Assembly: GCA_029204225.1 (NCBI GenBank) | Contig: CM055103.1 | Span: forward strand, 8,140,866 to 8,204,865 | Origin: Diphasiastrum complanatum | Taxonomy: Eukaryota; Streptophyta; Lycopodiopsida; Lycopodiales; Lycopodiaceae | Direction of reading: 5' to 3' | DNA: 64,000 nucleotides | Part shown: positions 36,341 through 48,554 of the stretch, piece after piece | Numbering within the stretch: the first letter of the stretch is position 1 | Layout of the letters: each line of letters opens with the position of its first letter | The notes under the pieces: model-generated | Databases searched by the model: none | What the model was told of the DNA's origin: nothing | What the model saw: only the letters and a program-made list of their open reading frames with translations | Translations under genes and position numbers: made by a program

Positions 36341-39300
36341 GCGCTATGAATAACCGACCAGCATGTATGCTCCCAAACTGCTGCCAAACGTAAAAAGAAG
36401 AGCTCCAATCCCTTCCAAGGTGATTGCTGTGATCAAGAGATACTTCAACTGCAGCAGATAAAAAGATCATAAAGATGATATCAATATTCAGCTGTAGGGA
36501 ACAGTTTATAAGTTTCAGTACACAAGTACAGCTTCCTGCAGGCTGCATCTAATACCAATGTACCCAATAACAGGTTATCAAGGTGAGATGTTATTAGCTG
36601 TTAGACCTTCACTAATACTTCAAAGAGCTTCTAGTTGCTATTTCAGTTTCCTATGGAGCACATTCTTGATCACACAAACACAACATTATATTTAAAGCTC
36701 CTTCGTACATGATTGAAAGTTCTTCAAGTAAGAACCATAAACGAAAATAAGTGCTCAAAGTTCACATTTCTACTGAGGTAATGCATTTCAGCAAATACAA
36801 CAGACTATATTTGAAATGCAATGTAAATTAAAAGAAAAAAATTACGTTCCATATATACGAAACATGTTCTGTTCCGTACCAAAAGGTACGGAACCAGTAT
36901 CCATGGAGAGGACCATAAAAGAGTTAGCCAGTGAGTGTACTTCACAAAACAAAGCTTCAAACCACCATAAAGCACAAACAATAGTCAATCAAATCCAAGC
37001 CTAGAGGTGATTCATAAGCCATCCCCCAAATTTTTCTCAAGAAGCTGAAGTTGTATAGTGCATCAGTACTTACATATTATTGGTTCATTAAGGAATGTAC
37101 ATACTTCCTAAGAACCATAGTTGCCTGTGGTTCGAAGAAATATCTTCCTATTCCAAAACATTGTTTAGGAACGCGTTCCATTCTAAAACGAGCCCAAAAA
37201 AAAAAAGTATGTATTGTTTTTTTAATTAAAGTTGAAAAAAAAATCAGAGGCCAAAGTCCATCCTTCATCCATACAAATGTGTTGTTGGAGATATATACGG
37301 TTTCCTCTATGTATTGAAGAGAAACAGCAATTGCAATTCAAAATAGGTCACATCATAAGGAATTGTTCAAATCAAAAGAAAAATTGGTAATGGCAATGCT
37401 TACAAAGATACCTGGAGGTATAATCTCTTCTGTTGAAATCAATCTAATTGATATTGGTAATTCTGAGTGTTCTTTTAGTACGCTTTCATTTGGGCCAAAT
37501 AAATTACTTTGATTGAAAGGCGAAATTTGGGTATTGAAGTTAATGATTGTTAGATACTTGATATAAATTGCACCATCTTGGTTAGCTTCTCAACCACCAC
37601 CCAAACCACTCCTGGTTTTAGGGAGTCCAATCACAAAATCCATTGAAATACTTTCCCATTTCTTGTTGGGAATTTCCAAAGGATGTAAAAGACATGCAAC
37701 TTTGAATCTTTCTACTTTATTTTGTTGGCATTGTTGACAACCTTGAACGTATGCCTCGACATGACCTTTTATCTTTGGGCAGAAGAAATTCAACCTGACA
37801 AGGTCAAGTGTCCTCTTCTGTATGCTTGGGTGACCAGCACAAGAGTTGTCAAGACACTGCTGCAGGATTTGGGCCTGCAAGTCTTCCCTATCCGGCACAC
37901 AAACCCCTCCCTTAAGGAAAAGCAGGCCATTCCTTATGGAATAGTCTTCAAATATCTTGTCATTTCGGAATTGCTTGAGATCCTGCCTCCCAAGGTCATC
38001 ACTAGATCTAGAATTTCCCGTCAGGACATCTAGCCAGATGCGACCGAAAAGCCCATCGGTTCGACAAAGATCCTTAAGTGAAAGATACAAATCAAATTGG
38101 ATTTCAGCAAAGCATAACTGATTAATCTCTCCAATCCGACTCAAGGCATCGGCAATATTGCTCGACGTACCTTTATGATACCTTATGTTGAACCCGAACT
38201 GTTGAATGAGTTCCAACCATCTAGCCTTACGGCCATGAAGGTTCTTGGCATCATATATATCCTTAAGGGATTGGTGATCAGTCATCACCGTAAATCTGGC
38301 ACTGTAAAGATAATGCCTCCAAATTTTTAACGCGTGAATGACTGCGAAAAGCTCCTTCTCATAGGTAGAATACCTCGTCTGAGCAAGATCTAGCTTCTTG
38401 CTTTCAAAAGCAACTAGTCTATCGTCCTGATAAAGGACCGCTCCTACAACAAAGTCGCTAGCATCGGTATCCACCACGAAGGGTCGGTTAGGATCGACAA
38501 TGCGTAAAGTTGGAGCAGTAGAAACACAATGCTTGAGAGTCTCAAAAATCTCATTCATTTCATCAATCCATATTATCAACGGACTTTTTCTACGGCTACA
38601 TTTTTTCTTCACCCACTTAAGAATGTTCGATAGGGGCAATGCTATTAAGGCATAGTCCATAATGAACCTGTGAAAGAATCCTGTGAAGCCCAAAAAGGAT
38701 TTCACATCACAAATTGTCTGAGGTCGCAACCATTCTCGTACCTTACGAACCTTGGCGCAATTGATGAGCATATTAAGAATCTTCGAACTATACTAAAAAA
38801 AATTAGGCAAGAGAAGCTTTATGTGATGTTATCTAAATGTGAATTCTTTTGTAAAGAATCATAATATCCTAGACATCGTATCACATCTCAAGGAATTGAA
38901 ATTGATCGTGATAAGATAAATTGGAATGGCCACAACCTAAAATTGCAAGACCATTAAATTCTTTTTAGGTTTTAAGAAATGGTTTCATAAGCATATTGAA
39001 GACTATGCTAAAGATTGCCGCATCTCCCAATTGTGTTTTGAAGGGGAAGAAAAGTAAGAAAGGAAAGACTAGTCCTCCTATTGAGTGGAACAAAGAATTA
39101 GAAAAGAGTTTTCCAAGTCTCAAGAGTCTAACTGCCTCGAATGTTACAAATTGCAAATCCTGATAAACCACTTGACGTAAAAAAGGATGCCAATGATTTT
39201 GGGATTGGAGAAACTCTACTACAAGATGATTTGTCAATCCCCTTTAGAGTATAATTGCTTTCGCTCCAATGTTACAAATTGCAAATCCTAATAAACCATT

Positions 39301-42300
39301 TGACGTAAAAAAGGATGCCAGTGATTTTGGGTTTGGGAGAAACTCTACTACAAGATGATTTGTCAATCGCCTTTAAAAGCAAAAAGTTGTCAAATTCATA
39401 GCTGAAGTATGCAATAGAACTCTTTGTTGTGATGCATGCTCTTAAAAATTCGAGACACTATTTATATGGAAATAATTGTCATTTGCACCGATTATCAACC
39501 TCTTTAGTATTTCTGTGATCAATCAAATCTTAGAGGTAGAAAAGCTCGATGGGGCTGAACGCATGTTGCATGCAAGAGAATTTGACCTAGAGATCCAATA
39601 TATAAAAGGTTCTGTAGATCACGTTGCGAATGCTATTAGTCGAATAGGTGAAGTCAACCAATTGTCTTACTAAATTTTCTACAAATTTTTTCCTTTCTCT
39701 AATAGGACTTTGTTGTGAAGACAAATACTTTGGTCGCATTTGGCAAGATGTCGAATCTGGTGATATGCACATTGGAAAATCTGGAATTGATGACACTTGA
39801 TATAGCGATGAGGAGCTACAAGTAGAGTCCTTTTTCATTCGAAATGGACTGTTGCTCAAAAATGAAAAAGTTTGTGTAACTGATGATGTCTCAGTTAAAA
39901 ACAAAAAAAATTATGAGTGCCATGATATGCCCTGTGCTGGAAATCCGAAGGTACAAAGAACATACGATTTAGTTTGATGAGATTTTTATTGGCAAAAGAT
40001 GAAATCATTTGTGAAACCTTATGTTACTAAATGTGATCAATGTTAGCTTACGAAAGTTGAATGCTAAAAAGCGAGGGGACTATTACATCCTTTCATGGAG
40101 TCCTATGTTACTAAATGTAACCAATGTCAGCTTACAAAAACTGAATGGCTAAAAGTTGGGGGACAGTTACATCTTTTGGAAATCCTTGATAAGAGGTGGG
40201 ATACATCTCAATTTTGTAACTGGATGCCTGGAATACAACAAGGGAATGATACTATTTGGGTAGTCATGAATCGACTTACAAAGCTAGCTTCATTCATTCC
40301 AACTAAGGCAACAGTCACAACTTTTGAGTTAGCCCAAGTATAGTGCCATTGGAAGCAATTGCGATCCAAAATTCACAGGTCACTTCTAGTCGGCAATATA
40401 TAAAAACTTTTGATCATCCAGAATCGATGATCGGACAAAACGAACAAATCGGACAATGGAGAATATGCTTCAAATACATGTCCCATGCAAGCAATCCTAG
40501 TGGAAAATGTGCCTCTCATTGATTGAGTTTGCTTAAAATAATCACAAGCAATCGGCTATCGACTGTAGTCCATATATGCTTATGTTTGGATTCCAGCCGA
40601 GATCACCTATTAAGGTTGAAACCATAGTTGCAACGAATCACAATTCACAGGGTAGCGCCATTCACGAATTTGCAATTCGTAGGGGCGAACAGCAAAAACA
40701 AAATTGCTCAAAAAATCACCTATATAGTACTGGTACCCTCTATGTAGTTAAAAACTGCAAAAAAAAATTGTATAGGGCCTCAAAATATAAACCCTAAACT
40801 CAAAAAAAAGGCGTCAAAGGTCCATTTTTTGGGTTTTTAGGCCCTTTTACACCCTTTTTTTGAGTTTGGGGTTTATATTTTGAGGCCCTATACAATTTTT
40901 TTTGTAGTTTTTAACGACATAGAGGGTACCAATACTATATGGGGGGTTTTTTGAGAAAAAAAATTTGTGATTTGCGAATCCCGATTTTCGAGAATCGCAA
41001 CTGCAACTATGGTTGAAACTAAAAGCAATAAGCTCCGAGAGGTTGTCGATTTCTTGTATAATATGCAAGAAATGCTTCAAGTAGCAAAGGACAATGTCCA
41101 GAGTGCACAGGATCATGCATGACATTATGTTACTCTGAATCAATCTCCTCAAGAATTTCAAGAAAGTGATTGGTTATATTTACATATGCCTAAGAATTCT
41201 ATAGTAACATGTACTAAAAAGCATTATAAACTATTGGCTAGGTATTGTGGACCTTTCAAGATAATTAAAAGAATCGAATCTTGAGCTTATCGGTTAGAAC
41301 CTCTTGAAGGAACCAAAATCAGTATTCCATGTTAGTCGACTTGACTTGAGCTTACACGAGGGGGTGACAATGACATTAATAGGACTTGAGTTTGGTTGAC
41401 AATTCTTCTTCATGAACTCCTTTTATACTTTGAAAGAGTATTTTGCGTGGGGATTGGAATGGTCTACATGATTAGAGCAGCTACATGAGAATGAAGGGAG
41501 GAGAGAGAATGCAGGGAGGCCGCTTATAAGGAGAGAGGGTTCTCCTTCTGAGGGGCTCATTCCAGCTTTTTGAGTCTTGGTGAGAGTTCAATATGTGCTC
41601 TTGTGGATTCATAGGAGAGCAGGCTTCTCTTAGCACGAGGGTGTGTTGTCCCTTCACAGTCTATGCTTGCAAAGTTAGTGTTGCAGGATTTTCTGTTTCA
41701 TGTGGATCATTGCAGGCACGTTAGGGGAGCTATTACAATGTTCTTCTGAGCCATAGAGTCCAGAAGCCTCCAGAGGGTAGGGCTACTACTGCCTATGAGC
41801 ATGTCCAAGATGACAGGATGTTGGCCCTACAAGCGTCATGCAAATGATCACACAATGCATCAAATTGCATTGAGATGTGGAAGTTGGTGACTCCAACCTA
41901 CTCCCAAATCGTATGGACTCCTTGTGGAACGCACTCCCTACACTCCATGTTCCAAAAGACATCCTGCATGGACTGGGTCACAACTATCACTACCACATCC
42001 ATGTTCATCATCACCTTTATCACACAAAAGTGTCGACTCTTGAGCCCTAGCCATGTTCCGCTAACAGAACCGCCTAGAACTTAGAAAGCCCACCACTACC
42101 TTCTAATCATGCTACCCTAGTCTCGAGTTTCATGAGTGGAAGCGGAGTAGGCAACTGCAAGGGGGTTGCAGTTCTCACCCGTCGTGTTCGGCAAAGAGTT
42201 TTGGCAGTAGGCAGAGAAACTTGCATAGGTGTTGTGACCTATCTACAATGTTCTCGGACTGGTAGATTGAGAGGGCAATATCATGGGGAGGCTCTTCAAC

Positions 42301-45300
42301 TACTGATCCTCTCATAGGACATATGAGTTTTATTTCCAAGTTCATTTGCCATAGGGTTTAGGGTTTCACAATCATTTTACTATTCATGGAGCACTTCGCA
42401 TACAATTAGCTTTTAGTTCATTGGATTTAATTGTGTTTAAAGTTGCACAGAAACGCGTTTTAAATCTCCTATTTCATATTCCGAAAAGTAAAATAGGTAC
42501 TATGCGGAAGGTTTGCTCTTTAATTCACGGTATTTGTTATGTTAACTCCTTTGGGTCTATCAAAAAGTTTAGGGAAAACTAAGATTTGATATATGCAAAA
42601 ACTAACTGCTCATTATTGACGCAGTGATTTGACAGGAAATGGAACACATTTCCATAGAAAACTTTTAACCTTGATAGAATCCAACAGGCATTGTTGTCCC
42701 CAAACTAGACCACATTGTACCCGAAACATTCGAACTGCCCTTAATAAATGCTTTAATTTGATACCCATATTGCCCACAAAAAAAATTAAAATAAAATAGA
42801 ATAAAATTTCAAAAACACAATGCAACTATGGTTTAAACATTGCAAGATGGAGCAAATACGAGACATTTTGCATCAACACACCTGCTCCACCCACTTTGGT
42901 TATTCAACCGTTGCGAGTAAGACTATGAGTTGCAACGAGACTAGTACCAATACACTAGAGGCAAGTAACAACTAATGTCATGACAGGCCTAGGAACAAGG
43001 CCAAGCTTTCCGATTTGCAGCTGGGGCAAGGCCATGAGGCAACAACAACAGCAAAGGCTCTTGGTTTCTCCCATATCTCCACATGATACTGATGTCGAGA
43101 CACAACAAGGTAGAGGCAAGCCACCCACCAATGGTAGGGATCAAGGGATGCCTAGAGAGTAAGTGGCCTCTTGTGATAGCACTAGAGAGGGCTCAGTTGT
43201 ACGTGTTACCGATGAGCTTTAGTCTTTTCTTGTATTGCACTCATTACATAGACATGTCCTCTAGATAGTGGCCATATTGAGCCACAATGCTTTACATTAT
43301 ACTAGCCATGTACTCTCATTTTATGAGCTATTGATGGGTAGCGTTTTATTGTGACCCTAGTTTTCAAAGTTTTCATCATATGTTGTTGTATGTGATTGCA
43401 GTTTCATTGTCACCATAGTTTTCAAAGTTTGTGTAGTGGCGTATGTAATTGTGCTTGATGCACAATGCTTTCAATGAGTAATTGATTTCTGTGCTAGGGC
43501 TTAGGGTTTATCCACCCCCAACCCCCCCCCCCCCCTCAAAATAGTTTTGCATATTTCATCAAAAATTGCAATATATATAAAGCTAGACTTCATTCTTAAA
43601 GGCCCCCCATACTCATCCCTATTTACCATTGATTCAAAAAAAATTCATAAAAAACCCAATCATGTTCCAAAACGGAAGGCATTTAGTTTCAAAATGGCTT
43701 TCTACAGTAGTCCCCATCAAATACTTGAACAATAGGATCAACATTAACTCAGTTGCATAGGTAGACGCGTATTTAGTATCCCTTTAAATGAAAACAAACT
43801 TTGGCACTTTATGCAACCTAGAGGTCCCAAAAAGAAAGACCCTACAATATTCTTGTGCATTAATAGTGGTGCGTTAAGCAATAAAATTTGCTTTTTCAAA
43901 AAACCAAGCCTCGTTCCTCATGGGTAAGTCATCCTCCAATAAGTAGTGAGTTCGATAGGACCTCCTTTCCCTCTCAGTGAGCTGAAGGGTTCGGTTCCAA
44001 TTTGCTAGATAATTAGGTCATACAAGAGAAACGATAATATTTGACATTTCATCATTGGCTTGCTCAAAACTTAACTAAATATCGTAGCTAGTGGACAAAA
44101 TGCACCGTTAAAGATAGAACCCACTATTTTGATGAGGCCCAAGTACAATAAAGCATAATTTGATGCCTAAATTACATGTCTAGAATTAAGGGTAATAGGA
44201 TGTTGTAGCAACAACTAGCTTGCTTTTGGGGAATCAAGAAGAAGAGAAAAGAAGCATACACAAGTTAAGCACTTTTGCAAGAAAATCTCACAAAGAGAGC
44301 TTGAAAATCCTTAGAAATCCAAACAAAAAGATGCACTACCAAAAGATTGATCACGATGACGTACAGAGACCTTAGGAATCACCCAAAAAGGGCATGCCTT
44401 TTCTACATCAAATCTAATTCCACGATTTAAGTTAACAAAAGATCACGGAGTAGGCCAAAACATAGTTCAGCCTATTCATTACAGTGAAAAGAGAAATGGA
44501 ACGACATCATCTAACTGAGTGCAACAAAAGTCTCCTACAATCATGTATATATGTTTTCAGCTCAAAGGCCATATATATTCTTCTACATTGGTTTTGGGGA
44601 TGTTGAAAATTTAGATGGCAGTGCAATCAAACTTCACTAAGTAGCCAACGACTCTAGTAAAAGTGTAGAATAAAACATTGACACTTGAGAATTTTACTTA
44701 AAATTCGTTACTTTTTTGTATTAAATAACCTACAAATCTAAAAATGAAACGGTAAAATGTGAGTTTCAATAATTGCCCTATCTGTATTGTTCGATTTTTT
44801 ATTAGCACTGGCACCAACCACCACCTAAGAAGGGCACAGGTCATGGTGGTAGCTATGAGTAACATAGGCCCCACCATGATTTATGCCCTTCATGGGTGGT
44901 TGTGTGAGCCATGTTTATTTCTTCATTTGCAATGTGACATTGGCTTTTAGTTATTTGAGTTTCACATGTGAGAAGGAATGGAGACTACGCCAATGCAAAA
45001 TCCAAATATTCTTTGTACACAAACAAGTTCTTGATATAACTAATGACAGATAGAAGAAGCAACTCAGCTAAAGAATTAATACCTCATATTCAAGTTGCAT
45101 CCTATATAAATCTCTCTTGGCTAATTTCACCAACAACATTAACTCTACAAATGCTTGCACCAAATTAAACCAATCTAACCAAGCAGGGACTTAACAATCA
45201 TGGCAACCAAAACAAAAAACAAAACCAAAAAATATTATCAAAAGTTGATGAGGATACCTCAAACTGTGGAAGGTTGTACCCAAGGGTAGCAGCTATATGT

Positions 45301-48299
45301 TGTTTGAAAGTGCCAAACTTGGGCTCTAAAGCTTTCATAGCCCCGCCTCCATCCTTGCCAAAGTCATTTATCCTAAAGGATTTATCATAATTTGAGACTA
45401 ATATCAACAACCATCAGCAATGACCTAGGTTTCATAAATAATGTTTGAATGCAAGGCCAAACTTTTTCAATGCTCCAACATACTAGATCTTATCTAAACT
45501 CAACAAATTTAGAGAGAGAGCAAGATGTATCTAATTTTGTGATGCCAATAATGGAATGTAAGATGAAATGAGCATGTTTGAAGATTTTATGTCTAATATA
45601 AAGTCTACTAAATTGGCCTCCTAAAAAGTAGCAATCCACTAATGAAAGGGCCAATGTCCTACATTGTGACATGTAGATTGCATAAAGAGGCGGCAAGTCA
45701 AATTTAGTGGCAATTAATTCTTTGTGTTAGCAGGTCATTGCCAAGTGGAGGATGGTCCTCCTGCACCACGTGTCAAATCAAAAGGAACAAGGCCAGGGGC
45801 TGTTGAGGGAATACATGTGAGCCTCACATAGGCATATCTTATTATTCATATACACAGTTGGTTGAGATGAGTAGCAACAAACTCCCTTTTTGGATGCACT
45901 AGTAACTACTATGTGATGTGATATTAGAATGTGAGATTAACAACATAATAGATAAGGCTGAAGCTGACAAGGTTGAAAGCAGATTGGATTTCAATGTAGA
46001 AACCAAAAATCAACTCGTATAGGAAGATTTTATATAGGTAAAAAGCTCAACCTTAGAGTTAGGGTGGGTTGTGCAGGTCAAGAAGGAGATTGCAACATGT
46101 TTAGGTTGGATTTCAATAAAGGCCAAATCAACTTCTTGGACCATTTATATAAGCTATGCAATTATGTAAGATACACTAAGAATATTCACATGTTTGCTTT
46201 CTATGTGACTTCTACTAATGCTAGCGAGAAAGAGGAAGAAGTTGATATAATGATTAAGGATTATCGAGGCAGCTATTCTCCTTTTGCCTTGCTAACCATT
46301 CTTGTTAAAATGAAAGATGGATCTTTGCTTGGTCGAGTTGGTTTCCATAAAAAATATGTAAAGAATCCAAAATATCTACACTTGTGATAGATATGCGCAT
46401 GTAGTACTCAGGGCTTATTTGACATTACGGGCCTAGGAGCAATGGTCAGCCCTAATTCAGTAACATATAAATAGAAAGCAAAGACATTCATTGAGAGGCT
46501 TATCATTTGAATATTCTTAAGCTCTTTGTAGGGGACTCGTTGCTCTTTATCATAAGGAATAAACTATAGATTATTTTTTATGCTCTTTCAGTATTCTTAC
46601 CTGGAGGATGTCGTTTCCTTCATTATTTATGGTCTATTTGTGCTTAATGTGATGCTAAATTTGTGATTTACTATTGTTGGCAAGAACTTTTGCTCTTCAT
46701 GCATTTACCCATAATCTAATAAAATATAAGTAGGAGCAAGAACATTCGCTTAGTAGGTTAAAATTTGAACTCATCAATTCTTTGTAGAGGACTCGTTGCT
46801 CTTCCTTGTAGGGGATCGACTATTGACTATGTATTATTTCAAAATTATTGTTAGAGGATGTTATTTGCTTCATCTTTTATGATATATTTGTGTTTCATGT
46901 GTTGCTAAATACGTGATCATAAATACAAATAGACCAAAGTTAGCAGCATAGCTTTCATATAGTGAAGCTAATTATTGAGCACGTTACTTGAGTGGTGGCT
47001 GAAAACCCTAGATAATATTGGTGTAATTGACATTGATAGGTTTGTAACCATGCAAGCGGGGAGATCGCAAGCCTCTCAAGAGCAAGAAGCTCGCACAATG
47101 AAACCATTCTTGAAAAGGAGTTTCATGGCACAATCCCAACATTAAAGATATGGGGGTATTATTTCCATGGATCTGAGTCTTGCGTGTACACACACCATGA
47201 ACGTTGAAATATATTTGTAACCACAATGACCAAGAAGGACGTTATGTTAGACTGGAAAAGGAGGCTTAGAAAGAGAATCTTAATGATTGCTAGTGAAAAG
47301 AGTTAAATCAAGACAATATAAAATCTAAGGAGGTAGACTCTATTTCCTAGGCTTTCATGTATCTTAAGTAGGCCCATATAGGTGGTTTAGTGAAAAGAAA
47401 TGGCAAGACTCAAACTCTAGCGAATGAGGAGCTGCACAAGGGAATTTTGCAGATGTGTCATGGCAGCCCTAGTGATGATAAGATAGTTGATTGACGTTAC
47501 AGAGCTTTTGGCCCTAAACTTAGGAGAGATGTACACTTTTATGTGGCGGATCATCAAGGTCTAAGGTTGAAAAAGCTCAAAGGGTTATATTTCTTCTTAG
47601 TTTACTACTTTATAACATGACTGCTTATGTTTTCGTGGACTGGAACTGGTGCACGCTCGGCAAAAACAAAATACTTGTCTGCCCCAGGAGGTATACTTCA
47701 CAAAACGTTTGCAACAATACAGCAGCCAGCTAAACAGCTCAATAAACTTGAACTGGAAATATGACAACATTTTTTGTCACTCTCTAGGCACCTTACACAA
47801 AGTGGTCTGACAGTCATGGTATTATTCAAGAGCTACTTTCCAATGCTTCTGCTCTAACGTTTCATAAACATCATAAAATCAAAGCGGATCAAGAAAGCCA
47901 GCAAGAATATAACAATGCTTCAGGCTTTCAAAATGACGCTAACGTGACCCAAAAAAATAAACTTACTGCCTACGTACTGAGATCTAAATATCAAGCATCT
48001 CCCTAGATGCTTTTTTGTCTGGAACTAACAAGATCGCAGCTGCAGGCAGATCAAAACAGGAAGTCGCAATATCTTGTGAAGCCAGAACAACATAAACGAA
48101 TACTTATCGAAAGATCTACTACTCAAAAATACGAAAGATTATCAGCAAAAAAATACGAAAGATTATCAAAAACCAAAACACGAAAGATTCCAATCCAACG
48201 AATGATACAGAAACAATAGAGAGGCACTTACTTTTGCCATGCTGCCAGCATAAAGATGGCCGAAAACAGCACGCGCCCTGCGAAGGACAGGAATCCCAT
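32687..48299 (-). CDS. HR-like lesion-inducing family protein (5 exons, 156 aa)
   Basis: Exons on the - strand: 48299-48232, 45372-45258, 36448-36359, 33223-33125 and 32785-32687; all borders are GT-AG and the sum is 471 nt in frame. The protein starts MGFLSFAGRVLFSAIFMLAA, continues NDFGKDGGGAMKALEPKF, then ALLFTFGSSLGAYML, then TPIMHDFYNF, and ends LAGALLFFLGMKMS plus a Lys/Arg-rich tail. This is the order and length (about 155-160 aa) of the plant HR_lesion family. There are about four hydrophobic membrane segments (residues 5-20, 62-90, 91-100 and 124-138). The family is named for lesion formation when overexpressed, but its biochemical role is not established. Introns are 2859, 8809, 3135 and 339 nt; intron 2 holds two Gypsy fragments and a MITE. 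Confidence 0.9.
33544..33564. repeat. (TG)n microsatellite
   Basis: About ten TG units in intron 3 of the HR-lesion gene. Confidence 0.9.
33565..36289. other. HR-lesion gene intron 3, no gene recognised
   Basis: Two + strand open stretches (34870-35300 and 35651-36221) have skewed composition (His/Ser/Thr/Pro rich, or Gln/Arg rich) and no recognisable domain. A short duplicated phrase, TTATTTGATATTG(T/C)CTATTTTTGG, occurs at about 34679 and 34738. I see no convincing gene or TE. Confidence 0.5.
36290..36337. repeat. (CT)n microsatellite beside an exon
   Basis: About 23 CT units that lie 22 bases past the donor site of HR-lesion exon 3. On the transcribed strand this is a GA run near the start of intron 3. 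Confidence 0.95.
36871..36894. repeat. perfect hairpin
   Basis: GTTCCGTACC, four A residues, then GGTACGGAAC: a ten-base perfect stem in intron 2 of the HR-lesion gene. Confidence 0.9.
37550..38771 (-). pseudogene. Ty3/Gypsy pol fragment (RT end, RNase H, integrase start)
   Basis: One open - strand frame of 393 codons. It begins after the RT catalytic motifs (VREWLRPQTICDVKSFLGF), with RNase H at about residues 98-210 (FVVDTDASDF, YSTYEKELFAVIHALKIWRH, FTVMTDHQSL). The integrase zinc-binding region follows (GHPSIQKRTLD to CQQCQQNK), then the start of the core (SISMDFVIGLPKT). A frameshift near 37600 then diverts the frame; the next phase continues WVVVEKLTKMVQFI before homology is lost near 37550. 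It is the better preserved of two Gypsy pieces in this intron and is co-oriented with the host gene. Confidence 0.9.
39141..39375. repeat. tandem duplication, period 128
   Basis: The block starting ATGTTACAAATTGCAAATCC at 39141 recurs at 39269 with about 106 well-matched bases per copy, including GATGATTTGTCAATC. It duplicates part of the RNase H region of the + strand Gypsy remnant. Confidence 0.9.
40019..40186. repeat. tandem duplication, period 84
   Basis: TATGTTACTAAATGTGA at 40020 recurs as TATGTTACTAAATGTAA at 40104, followed in each by CAATGT(T/C)AGCTTAC. It duplicates the integrase zinc-binding segment of the Gypsy remnant. Confidence 0.85.
40623..41011. mobile_element. hAT-type foldback MITE, 389 bp
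   Basis: The element starts CATAGTTGCA and ends TGCAACTATG, exact inverted ends. It is flanked by an identical 8-base duplication GTTGAAAC at 40615-40622 and 41012-41019. An 8-bp duplication and a CA-starting TIR are hallmarks of the hAT superfamily. Inside, two long arms (about 40723-40815 and 40848-40940) are inverted copies of each other with only a few mismatches. There is no coding capacity. Removing the element and one duplication restores the Gypsy frame PIKVETKSNKLRE, which confirms the boundaries. Confidence 0.92.
41376..45257. other. HR-lesion gene intron 2, part without recognised elements
   Basis: Short frames only. 41450-42330 and 42960-43210 are somewhat GC-richer and may be decayed TE, but no motif supports this. 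A poly-C run of about 14 lies at 43522-43535. Confidence 0.5.
46430..46925. repeat. imperfect long tandem repeat in HR-lesion intron 1
   Basis: Two diverged units of about 250 bases share CTTTGTAG(G/A)GGACTCGTTGCTCTT (about 46522 and 46783) and GAGGATGT followed by a TTGTG(C/T)TT and TGCTAAAT stretch (about 46606 and 46853). There is no coding potential. Confidence 0.7.
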
Positions 48300-48537
48300 T
48301 GCTCCTTCAACAACACCTCGATGCCACTGCCTCGATCCAACAACGCCAACCAAGCACGCTTCCTCTTCCCCCACCTACCCCCCGCTTTCCTCTTCGTCTC
48401 GTCTCTGTCTCCCTTAAGTTTTATTTTATTTTGTTTGTATGGTCGCTTTTCTCGTCAGTCGAGAAGGAGGGAGGGAGGGAGCTGAGAGCTCTGACTGCCA
48501 AAGTCTTATTTCATAATTATTTTTTTTATTTTTTTTT
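48300..48537 (-). promoter_or_regulatory. HR-lesion gene 5' UTR and proximal promoter
   Basis: This is immediately upstream of the ATG at 48299. Its template is strongly pyrimidine-rich in + orientation (CTCTTCGTCTCGTCTCTGTC, about 48380-48400), i.e. GA-rich in the transcript direction. No clear TATA box was seen. Confidence 0.4.
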
Positions 48538-48554
48538 GGGGGGGGGGGGGGGGG
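48538..48554. repeat. poly-G run of 17
   Basis: An uninterrupted G tract after a T-rich stretch. Length is prone to sequencing error. Confidence 0.9.

Larger units (their letters stand above)
38766..41375 (+). pseudogene. Ty3/Gypsy pol remnant, opposite orientation
   Basis: Degenerate + strand frames run from just after the RT catalytic motif (DEHIKNLRTILKKIRQEKLY, KCEFFCKES) through RNase H (HALKNSRHYLYGN). Next comes AREFDLEIQYIKGSVDHVAN with SRIGEVNQL, then the integrase zinc region (CNQCQLTKTEWL), MNRLTKLASFIPTKA, LMFGFQPRSPIKVET and DWLYLHMPKNSI, to a C-terminal KLLARYCGPFKIIKRIES. Many stops and frameshifts. It meets the - strand Gypsy piece head to head. A MITE splits it at 40623-41011, and two internal tandem duplications are present. 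Confidence 0.85.

Noticed and set aside
37116-37250. Second hAT MITE suggested by a CATAGTTGC start
   Set aside because: No matching right end or 8-base duplication could be found downstream.
46064-46387. 107-codon + frame in HR-lesion intron 1
   Set aside because: No recognisable domain and no supporting gene structure; kept only as intronic sequence.
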